Assembly (NCBI RefSeq): GCF_019343475.1
Contig: NZ_CP072453.1
Coordinates: 1,054,001-1,118,000, forward strand
DNA length: 64,000 nt
Source of the DNA: Providencia sp. R33
GTDB lineage: Bacteria > Pseudomonadota > Gammaproteobacteria > Enterobacterales > Enterobacteriaceae
Reading direction: 5' to 3'
Shown: positions 8,845-16,620 of the stretch, one piece after another
How positions within the stretch are numbered: position 1 is the first letter of the stretch
How the letters are laid out: each line of letters opens with the position of its first letter
The notes under the pieces: model-generated
What the model was told of the DNA's origin: nothing
The model's database searches: none
The model's input: the letters and a program-made list of their open reading frames with translations, nothing else
Made by a program: the position numbers and the translations under genes

Positions 8845-9417
8845 TTAGTCACAACGGCCCATATAGCGGCGTTCAGGAATATGAATACGAATTTTTTCAC
8901 CACTGGTGAGGTATTCAGGAACCTGAACGGTCAAGCCCGTTGCCATCGTTGCAGGTTTAGTACGTGCACTGGCAGAGGCGCCTTTAATCCCAGGTGTTGT
9001 TTCAACAATAACCATATCAACTGTTTGTGGTAATTCTAGCGCTAAAACTTGACCATCCATTGTCAGAACTTGCATGCCTGGTAACCCTTCTTCAGGGATA
9101 AACAGCAGTTCATCTTCAATATCTGCTTTTTTGAAAATATACGGCGTGTAGTCTTCGTTATCCATGAAAACATACTCATCGCCATCAATATAAGAAAAGC
9201 TAACACCACGGCGAGTTAACGAAATCGTTTCTAAAATGTCATCGCCTTTAAACCGCTCTTCAACTTTTTGGCCTGTTTTGATATCAGTAAAGCGCATTTT
9301 GTATAATGTACTGGCTCCACGAGCACTCGGAGCTTGAATATCAATATCTTTAACCAGCAGTAATTTGCCATTGTAGTTGATCGCTAATCCACGTTTGATT
9401 TCGTTGGCCTTGGCCAT
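8845..9417 (-). CDS. efpL: Elongation factor P-like protein EfpL (YeiP)
   Basis: The 190-residue protein has the EF-P three-domain plan. The loop that reaches the peptidyl transferase centre reads QAPSARGAS and carries Arg33, not the modified lysine of EF-P; this is the known hallmark of the EfpL/YeiP subgroup. EfpL helps ribosomes pass polyproline and related stalling motifs without post-translational modification. AAGGTT lies ahead of the ATG. The gene occupies the yeiP part of the E. coli 48-min region, although the neighbouring genes differ here. Confidence 0.93.
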   Translation of the reverse strand: MAKANEIKRGLAINYNGKLLLVKDIDIQAPSARGASTLYKMRFTDIKTGQKVEERFKGDDILETISLTRRGVSFSYIDGDEYVFMDNEDYTPYIFKKADIEDELLFIPEEGLPGMQVLTMDGQVLALELPQTVDMVIVETTPGIKGASASARTKPATMATGLTVQVPEYLTSGEKIRIHIPERRYMGRCD

Positions 9418-9538
9418 AAATAACCTTCTTCGGTATTGTCAAAAAGAGTGCGACAAAATTACTCGCACAAACGCGATTAGGCAAGATGTTGAGGTCAATT
9501 TTCAGTGAAAAATTTTTGAAAAAGTGCAGATGGGAAAT

Positions 9539-9562
9539 AATATAGCCCCGTAGGGCTATATT
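9539..9562 (-). terminator. Hairpin after mtr
   Basis: Arms AATATAGCCC / GGGCTATATT enclose a 4-base loop, 12 bases past the mtr stop on the minus strand. The T-run is weak (TATTATTTCC), so termination strength is uncertain. Confidence 0.5.
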
Positions 9563-9574
9563 AAGAGCAACAAA

Positions 9575-10819
9575 TTAGTAAATAGGGAGTAGACCTGCTA
9601 AGGACATGATGTGTGCAACGGCGTTGATCAAACCAAATAAAATGACAAAACCGATAATAAACATGCCGCCTGGTGCTCTGTAGCTATTGTTTGGGTAGCG
9701 TTTACGGCTTGCTTTTGCCATTAATGCAGGGACAATCACCGCCCAGATAGTTGCTGCTAACCCTGCAAAACCAATGGCGTAAATAAAGCCATTAGGGAAA
9801 ATTAATGCCAAAACTGTTGGTGGAACAAAGGTGACTAAAATAGATTTCAAACGCCCTTGCTTATCATCCGCGAATTTAAAGAAGTCGGCAATAAAATCAA
9901 ATAAACCTAATGACACACCTAAGAAAGAACTTGCCAATGCCATATATGAAAACAGATTCAAAAATTGGGAAATAAAGCTACTCTGTGTAGAAATATTCAT
10001 CTGAGTCAGTAGTGCATCGATATTGTTACCATTTTCTCTGATTTCAATAAACGATGAACGAGGAATATTTCCTTGGATCGCATACTGCCATAAAATATAA
10101 ATAACAACCGTAATAATGGCGCCGTAAGTTAAGCTTTTAACCACACTACGACTGTCTTTATTATAATATTTGACCAAACCAGGTACGTTACCGTGGTAAC
10201 CAAATGAAGTTAACAGGTAAGGCAGTGCGGCTAAAGCATAAGGTAAATATTGCGTGTTGTTTTGCTCTACTTGATTAAATAAAATGGCTGGTGAAGCGGT
10301 TGAGATCATCCCACCAATTGACATGATAAAAGTAATAACCATCCCGCCAATTAAAATTGTGCTTAATCTATCCACTGCACGTGTAGATAGCCAAACAAAG
10401 AATGCAACAATAAATGCAAAAACCAAACCTGCCCCAGCTTGTGGAATTTGAATATGTTTTGCTAAGTTTGCGGTAATAATAGAACTGCCTGCAGAAATAT
10501 AAGCATAAGTCAAAATATACAGGACGAAAGTCACGGATAAACTGTTAATGGTGTTCCAGCCGCTACCGAGTAAATCTTTTACCATGGTGTGAAAACTAGC
10601 ACCTGCTGGGTAATTCATATTCGCTTCTAAAATCATTAACCCTGAAAGTAACATACAAATAAAGGTATAAATTAGCAGGATTACTGAACCTGAAAACCAT
10701 ACGCCAGAAGTCACCATTGGAATTGAAAACATGCCTGCACCAACAGCGGTACCTGCAATGATCATTGCGCCTCCTAATATAGAAGGGCTTTTTGCTTGTG
10801 TTGTCCCATTAACGGCCAT
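9575..10819 (-). CDS. mtr: Tryptophan permease Mtr (HAAAP family)
   Basis: The 414-residue inner-membrane protein has about 11 membrane segments and matches E. coli Mtr better than TyrP: SPSILGGAMIIAGTAVGAGMF at the start, SGLMILEANMNYP after TM2, VLYILTYAYISAG in TM3, SFGYHGNVPGLVKYY in the middle, FPNGFIYAIGFAGLAATIWA near the end. Mtr is a high-affinity proton-coupled tryptophan (and indole) importer, regulated by TrpR and TyrR in E. coli; I did not see a clear operator here. TAGGAG lies upstream of the ATG. It is not at this position in E. coli. Confidence 0.9.
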   Translation of the reverse strand: MAVNGTTQAKSPSILGGAMIIAGTAVGAGMFSIPMVTSGVWFSGSVILLIYTFICMLLSGLMILEANMNYPAGASFHTMVKDLLGSGWNTINSLSVTFVLYILTYAYISAGSSIITANLAKHIQIPQAGAGLVFAFIVAFFVWLSTRAVDRLSTILIGGMVITFIMSIGGMISTASPAILFNQVEQNNTQYLPYALAALPYLLTSFGYHGNVPGLVKYYNKDSRSVVKSLTYGAIITVVIYILWQYAIQGNIPRSSFIEIRENGNNIDALLTQMNISTQSSFISQFLNLFSYMALASSFLGVSLGLFDFIADFFKFADDKQGRLKSILVTFVPPTVLALIFPNGFIYAIGFAGLAATIWAVIVPALMAKASRKRYPNNSYRAPGGMFIIGFVILFGLINAVAHIMSLAGLLPIY

Positions 10820-10970
10820 GGTGGCTCCTAATAAATTGTTTCACTGTACTAGCTAAATGATACGGTAGTGACAACGCATTGTAAATAACGAAAATAAAAT
10901 AAAATGAACAATTTGAAAGGGATGGTGAAGAAACATACAAATTAATTTAATCTGTATGTTTTGAGGGAAA

Positions 10971-11408
10971 TTAAATAGGCTGGCTATAAAAGTGTTGGTT
11001 TAGCCAAAGATTGATGGCATTACGGCTTGCCTCAAAATGGGGTTCTGGCAGAGAATCAGGGGAAACCCACATCAGGCTTTCACATTTATCTGCTTCCATA
11101 ATTTGCGGTTGTTTATCGCCGTTATATTCGACATGCATACAAATGGAAACCGTATGCTTGCCTTCTTGCTGATAAGTTTGCAAGTTATTGCTGATACCAA
11201 ATACACAAGGTGTTGTGATATCAATGCCAATTTCTTCTTTTATTTCTCGGATTGCGCAAGCCTCGAATGTTTCCCCTGGGTCGACATGCCCACCAAAAAT
11301 AGACCAGTAGGGAGCATGTTTACTACTGCGTTTGCCCAATAGAACCTGTCCTTGTTTATTGGTAATGATGACTCCAACACCAACAACAACGTTAATTGAT
11401 TGAGACAT
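10971..11408 (-). CDS. Nudix hydrolase
   Basis: The 145-residue protein carries a complete Nudix box at residues 40-62: Gly40, Glu46, Arg54-Glu55, Glu58-Glu59 and Gly61 fit GX5EX7REUXEEXGU, so it should bind Mg2+ and hydrolyse a nucleoside diphosphate linked to another group. The sequence NVVVGVGVIITN before it is typical of GDP-mannose- or (d)NTP-type Nudix enzymes, but the substrate cannot be told from sequence. GAAGGA precedes the ATG. It is divergent from fruK and has no functional link visible in its neighbours. Confidence 0.85.
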   Translation of the reverse strand: MSQSINVVVGVGVIITNKQGQVLLGKRSSKHAPYWSIFGGHVDPGETFEACAIREIKEEIGIDITTPCVFGISNNLQTYQQEGKHTVSICMHVEYNGDKQPQIMEADKCESLMWVSPDSLPEPHFEASRNAINLWLNQHFYSQPI

Positions 11409-11543
11409 ACTTTATCCTTCTTTTTTTTATTTTCAGCGCGAAGATTTTGCCATGGGATAAGAGAAAAACAAGCAGGAAAAAGTATAAATAGCACTGAAAA
11501 CAACACGTTTTAATGTTATAACTATGGCATACATCTAATGATA

Positions 11544-11558
11544 TGATAATCATGATAA
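11544..11558. promoter_or_regulatory. Fur-like box in the fruK leader
   Basis: TGATAAT-c-ATGATAA matches the 7-1-7 Fur pattern TGATAAT-N-ATTATCA at 12 of 14 positions. It overlaps the start of the Shine-Dalgarno region, ending about 15 bases before the fruK ATG, so binding would block transcription or translation initiation. Inferred from sequence only. Confidence 0.4.
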
Positions 11559-11573
11559 GGGAGATTAGTGGTT

Positions 11574-12509
11574 ATGACTCGCCGGGTTGCTACAATTACA
11601 TTAAATCCTGCTTACGACCTTGTAGGGTTGTGCTCGTCTATTGAAGTGGGTGAAGTTAACTTAGTCAAAACTGCTAGCCTGAATGCCGGAGGGAAAGGAG
11701 TCAACGTGGCCAAAGTGCTACGTGATCTAGGCATTGATATTACCGTTAGTGGTTTTATGGGAAAAGACAATCAAGAAGAATTTCAACATTTCTTCAGTGA
11801 AAATGGTATGGCAAACCGTTTTAGCATGGTGCCTGGGCGCACACGTATTAATGTAAAGCTCACTGAAAATAACGGTAAATCAACCGATTTTAATTTTTCT
11901 GGTTTTGATGTAAGCAAAGAAGACTGGAACCGCTTTTCAACGGAATCATTAAATTGGTTAGGTCACTTTGATATGGTGGTGGTGAGTGGAAGCTTACCCA
12001 ATGGTATCGACCCTGAAGAATTTACCCGTTGGATGACTCGTTTACGTCAATTGTGCCCATGTATCATTTTCGACAGTAGCCGTGAAGCATTAAAAGCGGG
12101 CTTAAAGTCCTCGCCTTGGTTGGTGAAACCAAATCGTCATGAATTAGAAAGTTGGGTTGGTCGCAAACTGCCTGATTTAAAAGATGTAATTGCTGCGGCA
12201 CATGAGCTAAGAGATAAAGGCATTTCTCACGTTGTAATTTCATTGGGTGAGGAAGGGGCATTGTGGGTTAATGCTTCGGGCTCTTGGTTAGCTAAGCCAC
12301 CACATTGTGAAGTCATCAGCACGGTAGGCGCGGGCGATTCGATGGTGGCTGGCCTTGCTTATGGGCTACTCAATGGTGAGTCAAGTGAACACACATTGCG
12401 CATGGCCACCGCAATTTCCGCGTTATCAGTTTCACAAGCAGATGTCGGTTTAAAGAACCGCAGCAAGTTAGCTGACATGATGGCCAAGATTGAAATGAAG
12501 TCGCTGTAA
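11574..12509 (+). CDS. fruK: 1-phosphofructokinase FruK
   Basis: The 311-residue PfkB-family kinase is very similar to E. coli FruK from MTRRVATITLNPAYDLVG onward. Visible are NAGGKGVNVAKVL near residue 38, TRINVKLTE, and the C-terminal signature VGAGDSMVAG with catalytic Asp near residue 255. It phosphorylates fructose 1-phosphate to fructose 1,6-bisphosphate. The ATG at 11574 was chosen because it aligns with the family start; GTG at 11568 would add two residues. In E. coli fruK lies between fruB and fruA; here neither PTS partner is adjacent. Confidence 0.93.
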   Translation: MTRRVATITLNPAYDLVGLCSSIEVGEVNLVKTASLNAGGKGVNVAKVLRDLGIDITVSGFMGKDNQEEFQHFFSENGMANRFSMVPGRTRINVKLTENNGKSTDFNFSGFDVSKEDWNRFSTESLNWLGHFDMVVVSGSLPNGIDPEEFTRWMTRLRQLCPCIIFDSSREALKAGLKSSPWLVKPNRHELESWVGRKLPDLKDVIAAAHELRDKGISHVVISLGEEGALWVNASGSWLAKPPHCEVISTVGAGDSMVAGLAYGLLNGESSEHTLRMATAISALSVSQADVGLKNRSKLADMMAKIEMKSL

Positions 12510-12528
12510 CGGGTAATAGTTTGAAAAG

Positions 12529-12562
12529 AAACCCCGCGTTATTCATCACGTGGGGTTTTTTG
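12529..12562 (+). terminator. Terminator of fruK
   Basis: Arms AACCCCGCG and CGTGGGGTT pair with one G-T wobble and are followed by six T. It ends 20-50 bases past fruK and abuts the 3' end of higA on the other strand. Confidence 0.85.
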
Positions 12563-12877
12563 TTAGTATTCAGACGTTGGTTGTTGTGGTTGCTGCAAAT
12601 TTTCGTATAAAACTATCCCAGAAATATCGATTTTATCTTCGAGTAAGCGTAAATCGTAATGAGTTTGTAGGCGTAGCCAAAACTCGGGGTTGCTACCTAA
12701 AGCCGCTGAAATACGGATCGCGAGAGCAGGGGTTAAGGCTGTTTTTCCCGAAAGAAAGCGGGAAACGGTTGCGGGTGTGACACCAATATTTCTGGCAAAT
12801 TGCCGAACACCAACGCCTAAGTCATCTAAGATATTTGCAACCATAATACCGGGATGGGTAACAGTGGCCTGTTTCAT
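12563..12877 (-). CDS. higA: HigA antitoxin (HTH, XRE family)
   Basis: The 104-residue protein has a central helix-turn-helix (about residues 24-60, GVRQFARNIGVTPATVSRFLSG) and the sequence TPEFWLRLQ-like SNPEFWLRLQTHYDL typical of HigA/VapI antitoxins; it is close to HigA of plasmid Rts1. HigA neutralises HigB and represses the operon. It lies after the toxin, the usual higBA order, and its ATG shares one base with the higB stop (TAATG), indicating translational coupling. Confidence 0.9.
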   Translation of the reverse strand: MKQATVTHPGIMVANILDDLGVGVRQFARNIGVTPATVSRFLSGKTALTPALAIRISAALGSNPEFWLRLQTHYDLRLLEDKIDISGIVLYENLQQPQQPTSEY

Positions 12878-13155
12878 TAGTGGTAGTCCTCTAGATTTAA
12901 AATGTAAGCATCGCCATTAATGAATTCAAATGTAATACGCCAATTTGCACGAACAGTAATTGACCAAATATTTACTCGATCACCTTTTAATTGATGAAGG
13001 TTAAATGTGAAAATATCTAAATCATCAATAAAGTTGGCGGAATCAATAGCCTGAAGCCTATCATTTATACGTGAAGTATCTTTAGGGGAAACACCTGAAA
13101 GTGTTCCTTTTTCAAATAGTTGCTTTAATCCTTTGTGTTTAAATGATTTAATCAT
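12877..13155 (-). CDS. higB: HigB toxin (RelE/ParE family mRNA interferase)
   Basis: The 92-residue protein is very similar to Rts1 HigB: MIKSFKHKGLKQLFEKG at the start, RINDRLQAID, then SITVRANWRITFEF and the C-terminal LEDYH. HigB cleaves mRNA in the ribosomal A site. All the core RelE-fold segments are present, so it is probably active. GGAAGGTGAT precedes the ATG. The pair is inserted between fruK and nfo. Confidence 0.92.
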   Translation of the reverse strand: MIKSFKHKGLKQLFEKGTLSGVSPKDTSRINDRLQAIDSANFIDDLDIFTFNLHQLKGDRVNIWSITVRANWRITFEFINGDAYILNLEDYH

Positions 13156-13172
13156 ATCACCTTCCGTTACGT

Positions 13173-13205
13173 GACTTGTAACACCTTATCAGGGTGTTAC
13201 AAGTC
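13173..13205. promoter_or_regulatory. higBA operator: higBA operator palindrome
   Basis: Perfect 13-bp arms GACTTGTAACACC / GGTGTTACAAGTC are separated by 7 bases, 18 bases upstream of the higB ATG. Position and symmetry fit the HigA autoregulatory operator overlapping the promoter. Confidence 0.7.
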
Positions 13206-13271
13206 GTGCAACAAAAAGATGGCATGAGCAAATAGAAATGAATCCTAAATTTTAATAGAGCTCTACCAATG

Positions 13272-14117
13272 TTAGATATTTTGTTGAGATTTCAACCATG
13301 CAATTTCTTGTGGCCAGATATCTGGGTTGATCGTTTCTAAAATCAGTGGGATCCCATCAAAACGGCTGTCTTGCATAATATACGTAAACGGCACAAAACC
13401 AATATTACCTTCGCCTAAGCTGTGGTGGCGGTCAACGCGGCTGGCAAATTCGCTCTTTGCATCATTCAGATGCATGCCTTTTAGAAATTCAAAACCCACA
13501 ATCTCTGAAAACTGGGTGAATGTTTTATCGCAATCTTCAATTGTGCGTAAATCATAACCTGCGGCGAAGGCATGGCAGGTATCAATACAAACACCCACAC
13601 GGCTTTTATCTTTTACACCCTCGATGATTTTCGCGAGATGAATAAAATCAAAACCTAAGTTAGTGCCTTGCCCTGCGGTATTTTCGATGACAGCGGTGAC
13701 ACCTTCGGTTTCGGCTAACGCAATATTAATGGACTCAGCAATACGTGCTAAGCAATCATCCACCTCTATTTGTTTTAAATGGCTACCAGGGTGGAAATTT
13801 AATAAATCAATGCCAAGCTGTTCACAGCGCTGCATTTCATCAATAAAGGCAACTCGTGATTTTTCTAGGGCTTCAAACTCAGGGTGGCCTAAATTAATTA
13901 AATAGCTGTCATGGGGCAGGATTTGGTGTTTCCCATAACCGTATTTTGCACAGTTAGTTTTAAACTTTTGAATAACTTCTTCACTCAATGGCGCGGCTTT
14001 CCATTGACGTTGGTTTTTGGTGAATAATGCAAAGGCAGTGGCATTAATCTCATGGGCGCGAATAACGGCTTGATCAACGCCACCAGAGGCGCTGACGTGT
14101 GCTCCAACAAATTTCAT
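13272..14117 (-). CDS. nfo: Endonuclease IV (AP endonuclease)
   Basis: The 281-residue protein matches E. coli Nfo in length and sequence: MKFVGAHVSASGGVDQA at the start, LNFHPGSHL, VIENTAGQG, VCIDTCHAFAAGYD and HLNDAKS supply the zinc-binding His, Glu and Asp residues of the TIM-barrel active site. Nfo cleaves DNA at abasic sites and works in base excision repair. The ATG at 14117 has AAAGGAG upstream; a longer frame to 14216 lacks family similarity before MKFVGAH. It lies beside yeiH as in E. coli but is separated from it by a strong terminator. Confidence 0.95.
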   Translation of the reverse strand: MKFVGAHVSASGGVDQAVIRAHEINATAFALFTKNQRQWKAAPLSEEVIQKFKTNCAKYGYGKHQILPHDSYLINLGHPEFEALEKSRVAFIDEMQRCEQLGIDLLNFHPGSHLKQIEVDDCLARIAESINIALAETEGVTAVIENTAGQGTNLGFDFIHLAKIIEGVKDKSRVGVCIDTCHAFAAGYDLRTIEDCDKTFTQFSEIVGFEFLKGMHLNDAKSEFASRVDRHHSLGEGNIGFVPFTYIMQDSRFDGIPLILETINPDIWPQEIAWLKSQQNI

Positions 14118-14171
14118 TTTTGACTCCTTTTTATTGAAGTATGCCATTAATAGGCGCATAAATGAAATCAA

Positions 14172-14198
14172 CAAAAAAAGCCGCTTAATTAAGCGGCT
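14172..14198 (-). terminator. Terminator of yeiH
   Basis: The perfect 20-bp palindrome AGCCGCTTAATTAAGCGGCT is followed on the minus strand by seven T, 20 bases past the yeiH stop. It should prevent read-through from yeiH into nfo. Confidence 0.88.
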
Positions 14199-14217
14199 AA
14201 AGTCGGAAGCACACACA

Positions 14218-15297
14218 TTAAAAGATATTTTGTATCAAGAGATTAATTAATAAACCACCAACGATTAACCAAGCAAATAAAATCAATGCCATTAATAATG
14301 GTTTAATGCCTGCTTGGCGGATTGCGCTGACATGAGTGGTTAAACCTAACGCAACCATTGCCATCGCAAGTAAAACCGTATCTAACACGATGATTTGCTG
14401 GACTAACGCTTCTGGCAATAAATGTAATGAGTTAAACCCAGCCACTAAGATAAAGAATACAGCAAACCAAGGGATGGTAATTTTGCTTTTTTCCGCTGAA
14501 CTGCCGTTTTTTGCCGCCGCTTTACGGCTTAAAAATGCGGATAAAATAATTAAAAATGGCGCAAGCATCATAACTCTGATCATTTTTGCAATAACAGACG
14601 CATTTTCTGCATCGGTACCAATGGTATGGCCTGCGGCAACCACTTGTGCAACTTCATGCACGGTTGATCCAATATAAATGCCGAATGTTTCTTGGGTCGC
14701 TGGGAACCAGCCAAAATGTGCATTTAATTGGTAAATCCAAGGGTAAACAAAGATACAAATTGTACCGAAAATGACGACAGTAGAAACGGCGACGGCGACT
14801 TTACTCGCTGAAGCTTTTACTACAGGCTCTGTTGCCATGACTGCTGCTGCACCACAAATACTGCTACCTGCGCCGATCAAAATGGTCGTTTCATCATCTA
14901 AGCCAAAGACTTTTTTTCCTAACCAGTAGGCTAATAAGAAGGTCGAAGTTAGGGTCAATGCATCGATAATAACCCCTGTAGCGCCCACATCAGTAATTTG
15001 TTGGAACGTTAAACGAAAGCCGTAAAGTATGATCCCCGCACGTAAAAAATAGTGTTTGGCGAATTTGACGCCTGCATCACAAGATTGACTTGCGGCTGGG
15101 TAAAAGGTGTTCCCCACAACAATCCCCAATAAGATGGCGAGTGTTAACGCACCTAAACCTATATCCATAAACCATGATTGGTCACCAAGGTAGATGGCGA
15201 TGGCGGTTAAAATACCAGCTAAAATAAGCCCTGGTAATAATTTCAAAATAGGGTGAAAGCTATTTTGATTTAGGGTATGAACGTCGCTTTTATCCAT
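14218..15297 (-). CDS. yeiH: YeiH, UPF0324 membrane protein (putative sulfate/sulfite exporter family)
   Basis: The 359-residue protein has about 10 membrane segments. Family-like segments are LAILLGIVVGNTFYP, GIILYGFRLTFQQI, LIGAGSSICGAAAVMATEPV, GIYIGSTVHEVAQVVAAG and a C-terminal LIVGGLLINLL. UPF0324 proteins are annotated as putative sulfate exporters; direct transport evidence is limited. It is divergent from yeiE, the LysR gene that is its neighbour in E. coli, so YeiE may control it. Confidence 0.9.
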   Translation of the reverse strand: MDKSDVHTLNQNSFHPILKLLPGLILAGILTAIAIYLGDQSWFMDIGLGALTLAILLGIVVGNTFYPAASQSCDAGVKFAKHYFLRAGIILYGFRLTFQQITDVGATGVIIDALTLTSTFLLAYWLGKKVFGLDDETTILIGAGSSICGAAAVMATEPVVKASASKVAVAVSTVVIFGTICIFVYPWIYQLNAHFGWFPATQETFGIYIGSTVHEVAQVVAAGHTIGTDAENASVIAKMIRVMMLAPFLIILSAFLSRKAAAKNGSSAEKSKITIPWFAVFFILVAGFNSLHLLPEALVQQIIVLDTVLLAMAMVALGLTTHVSAIRQAGIKPLLMALILFAWLIVGGLLINLLIQNIF

Positions 15298-15488
15298 GAT
15301 AATGCTCTTTATTGCTGCTTATAAGATTTGGTAATAAGCATATAATAAAAAGCATAATAATTTAAATTGATTGTTTGTATATAATCTATCAAAAAAAGTG
15401 ATTATAAGTTTCTTCTGGAATATTGCTAATAAATCATTAATATTAACAATATTATTACAAGTACTAAAAACACGTTGGGGCGACCTTT

Positions 15489-16352
15489 ATGCGAATAACA
15501 CTTAGGCAACTTGAGGTTTTTACAGAAGTATTAAAAAGTGGCTCCACGACGCAAGCATCTCAATTATTAGCGCTGTCCCAATCTGCGGTCAGTGCGTCGC
15601 TAACGGATTTAGAAGGTCAACTTGGCGTTCAGCTTTTTGACCGTGTGGGTAAACGACTTGTTACAAACGAGCATGGAAGGCTTCTTTATCCCAAAGCATT
15701 AGCTTTATTAGAGCAAGGGGCAGAAGTCGAGCAACTATTCAAAAAAGAGATGGGTGCTGTGCGTCTGGCAGCGAGTACCACGATCGGTAACTACATGTTG
15801 CCTGAGATTTTAGCGGGGTACCGGCATGACCACCCAGATATCCCTTTAGAGCTTTTTATTAGCAATACAGAAGAAGTCATTAAAGCAGTGATGGAATTTC
15901 GGGTAGATGTGGGACTCATCGAAGGGGTTTGTCATAGCCCTGAACTGATTTCGAAGCCTTGGTTGAAAGATGAGCTGGTAGTATTTGCTTCACCGAAAAA
16001 TCCGTTAGCGAATAAAAAAGTGACATTAAAAGAACTTAGAGACGCACCGTGGATTTTACGTGAGCGAGGCTCAGGTACTCGAGATGTCCTTGACCAACTG
16101 CTTTTTGCTCATCTCCCAGGCTTTCATATTTTAATGGAGCTAGGTAATTCAGAGGCGATTAAACATGCCGTGCGTTTTGGTATGGGGATAAGCTGTTTAT
16201 CAAGACGAGTAATCGCAGAGCAACTGGACAATGGTACCCTAGTTGAGCTTGAGGTTGATGAGCTGCAGTTGGAAAGAACGTTGTATTTGATTTACCACCG
16301 TCAAAAGCACCTTTCGAATGCGATTACTAACTTGTTAGCCTACTGTAATTAA
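15489..16352 (+). CDS. yeiE: LysR-type transcriptional regulator YeiE
   Basis: The 287-residue LysR protein has an N-terminal winged helix-turn-helix (residues 1-60, with TTQASQLLALSQSAVSASL) and a periplasmic-binding-like effector domain containing LAASTTIGNYMLPEIL and ILRERGSGTR. It keeps the E. coli arrangement yeiH < > yeiE - lysP. YeiE has been reported to affect iron homeostasis, sulfite response and motility genes in enterobacteria. The ATG lies nine bases after GGGGCGA. Confidence 0.93.
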   Translation: MRITLRQLEVFTEVLKSGSTTQASQLLALSQSAVSASLTDLEGQLGVQLFDRVGKRLVTNEHGRLLYPKALALLEQGAEVEQLFKKEMGAVRLAASTTIGNYMLPEILAGYRHDHPDIPLELFISNTEEVIKAVMEFRVDVGLIEGVCHSPELISKPWLKDELVVFASPKNPLANKKVTLKELRDAPWILRERGSGTRDVLDQLLFAHLPGFHILMELGNSEAIKHAVRFGMGISCLSRRVIAEQLDNGTLVELEVDELQLERTLYLIYHRQKHLSNAITNLLAYCN

Positions 16353-16467
16353 AAATCCTCGTCATCTTTTAACTTGTCGCGTTGTTGGCTGCAATCGACT
16401 ATCCAAGCCACATACTGGGTAGTCTTATTTGCCGCCTAGCGACAAGCCAAAATATTTTGAGGATTGC
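16352..16467. repeat. Solitary ERIC-like element
   Basis: The 116-bp element begins AATCCTCGTCAT and ends TTTGAGGATT, so its tips are inverted. Inside are GTCGCGTTGTTGGCTGC, CACATACTGGG and TTGCCGCCTAGCGACAA, the same order as in the ERIC-like units at 36399-37617. The centre has diverged. It begins at the last base of the yeiE stop codon. Confidence 0.7.
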
Positions 16468-16620
16468 AATGAATGTGTTGTGATTGCGATAACGCGTTTT
16501 ACTTATAATTCTGCGTGAATTATGAAGGTATCTTATAACAGTGAAGAGTTGCTTAGTTCTCACAGCCTATTTTGCTAGAATTCACGCGATATTGGCTGAA
16601 TAATAAAATACAGGGAACAA

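Noticed and set aside
13272..14216. Longer nfo reading frame starting at 14216
   Set aside because: The first 33 codons cross the yeiH terminator and do not resemble endonuclease IV; ATG 14117 has a strong Shine-Dalgarno and the family start.
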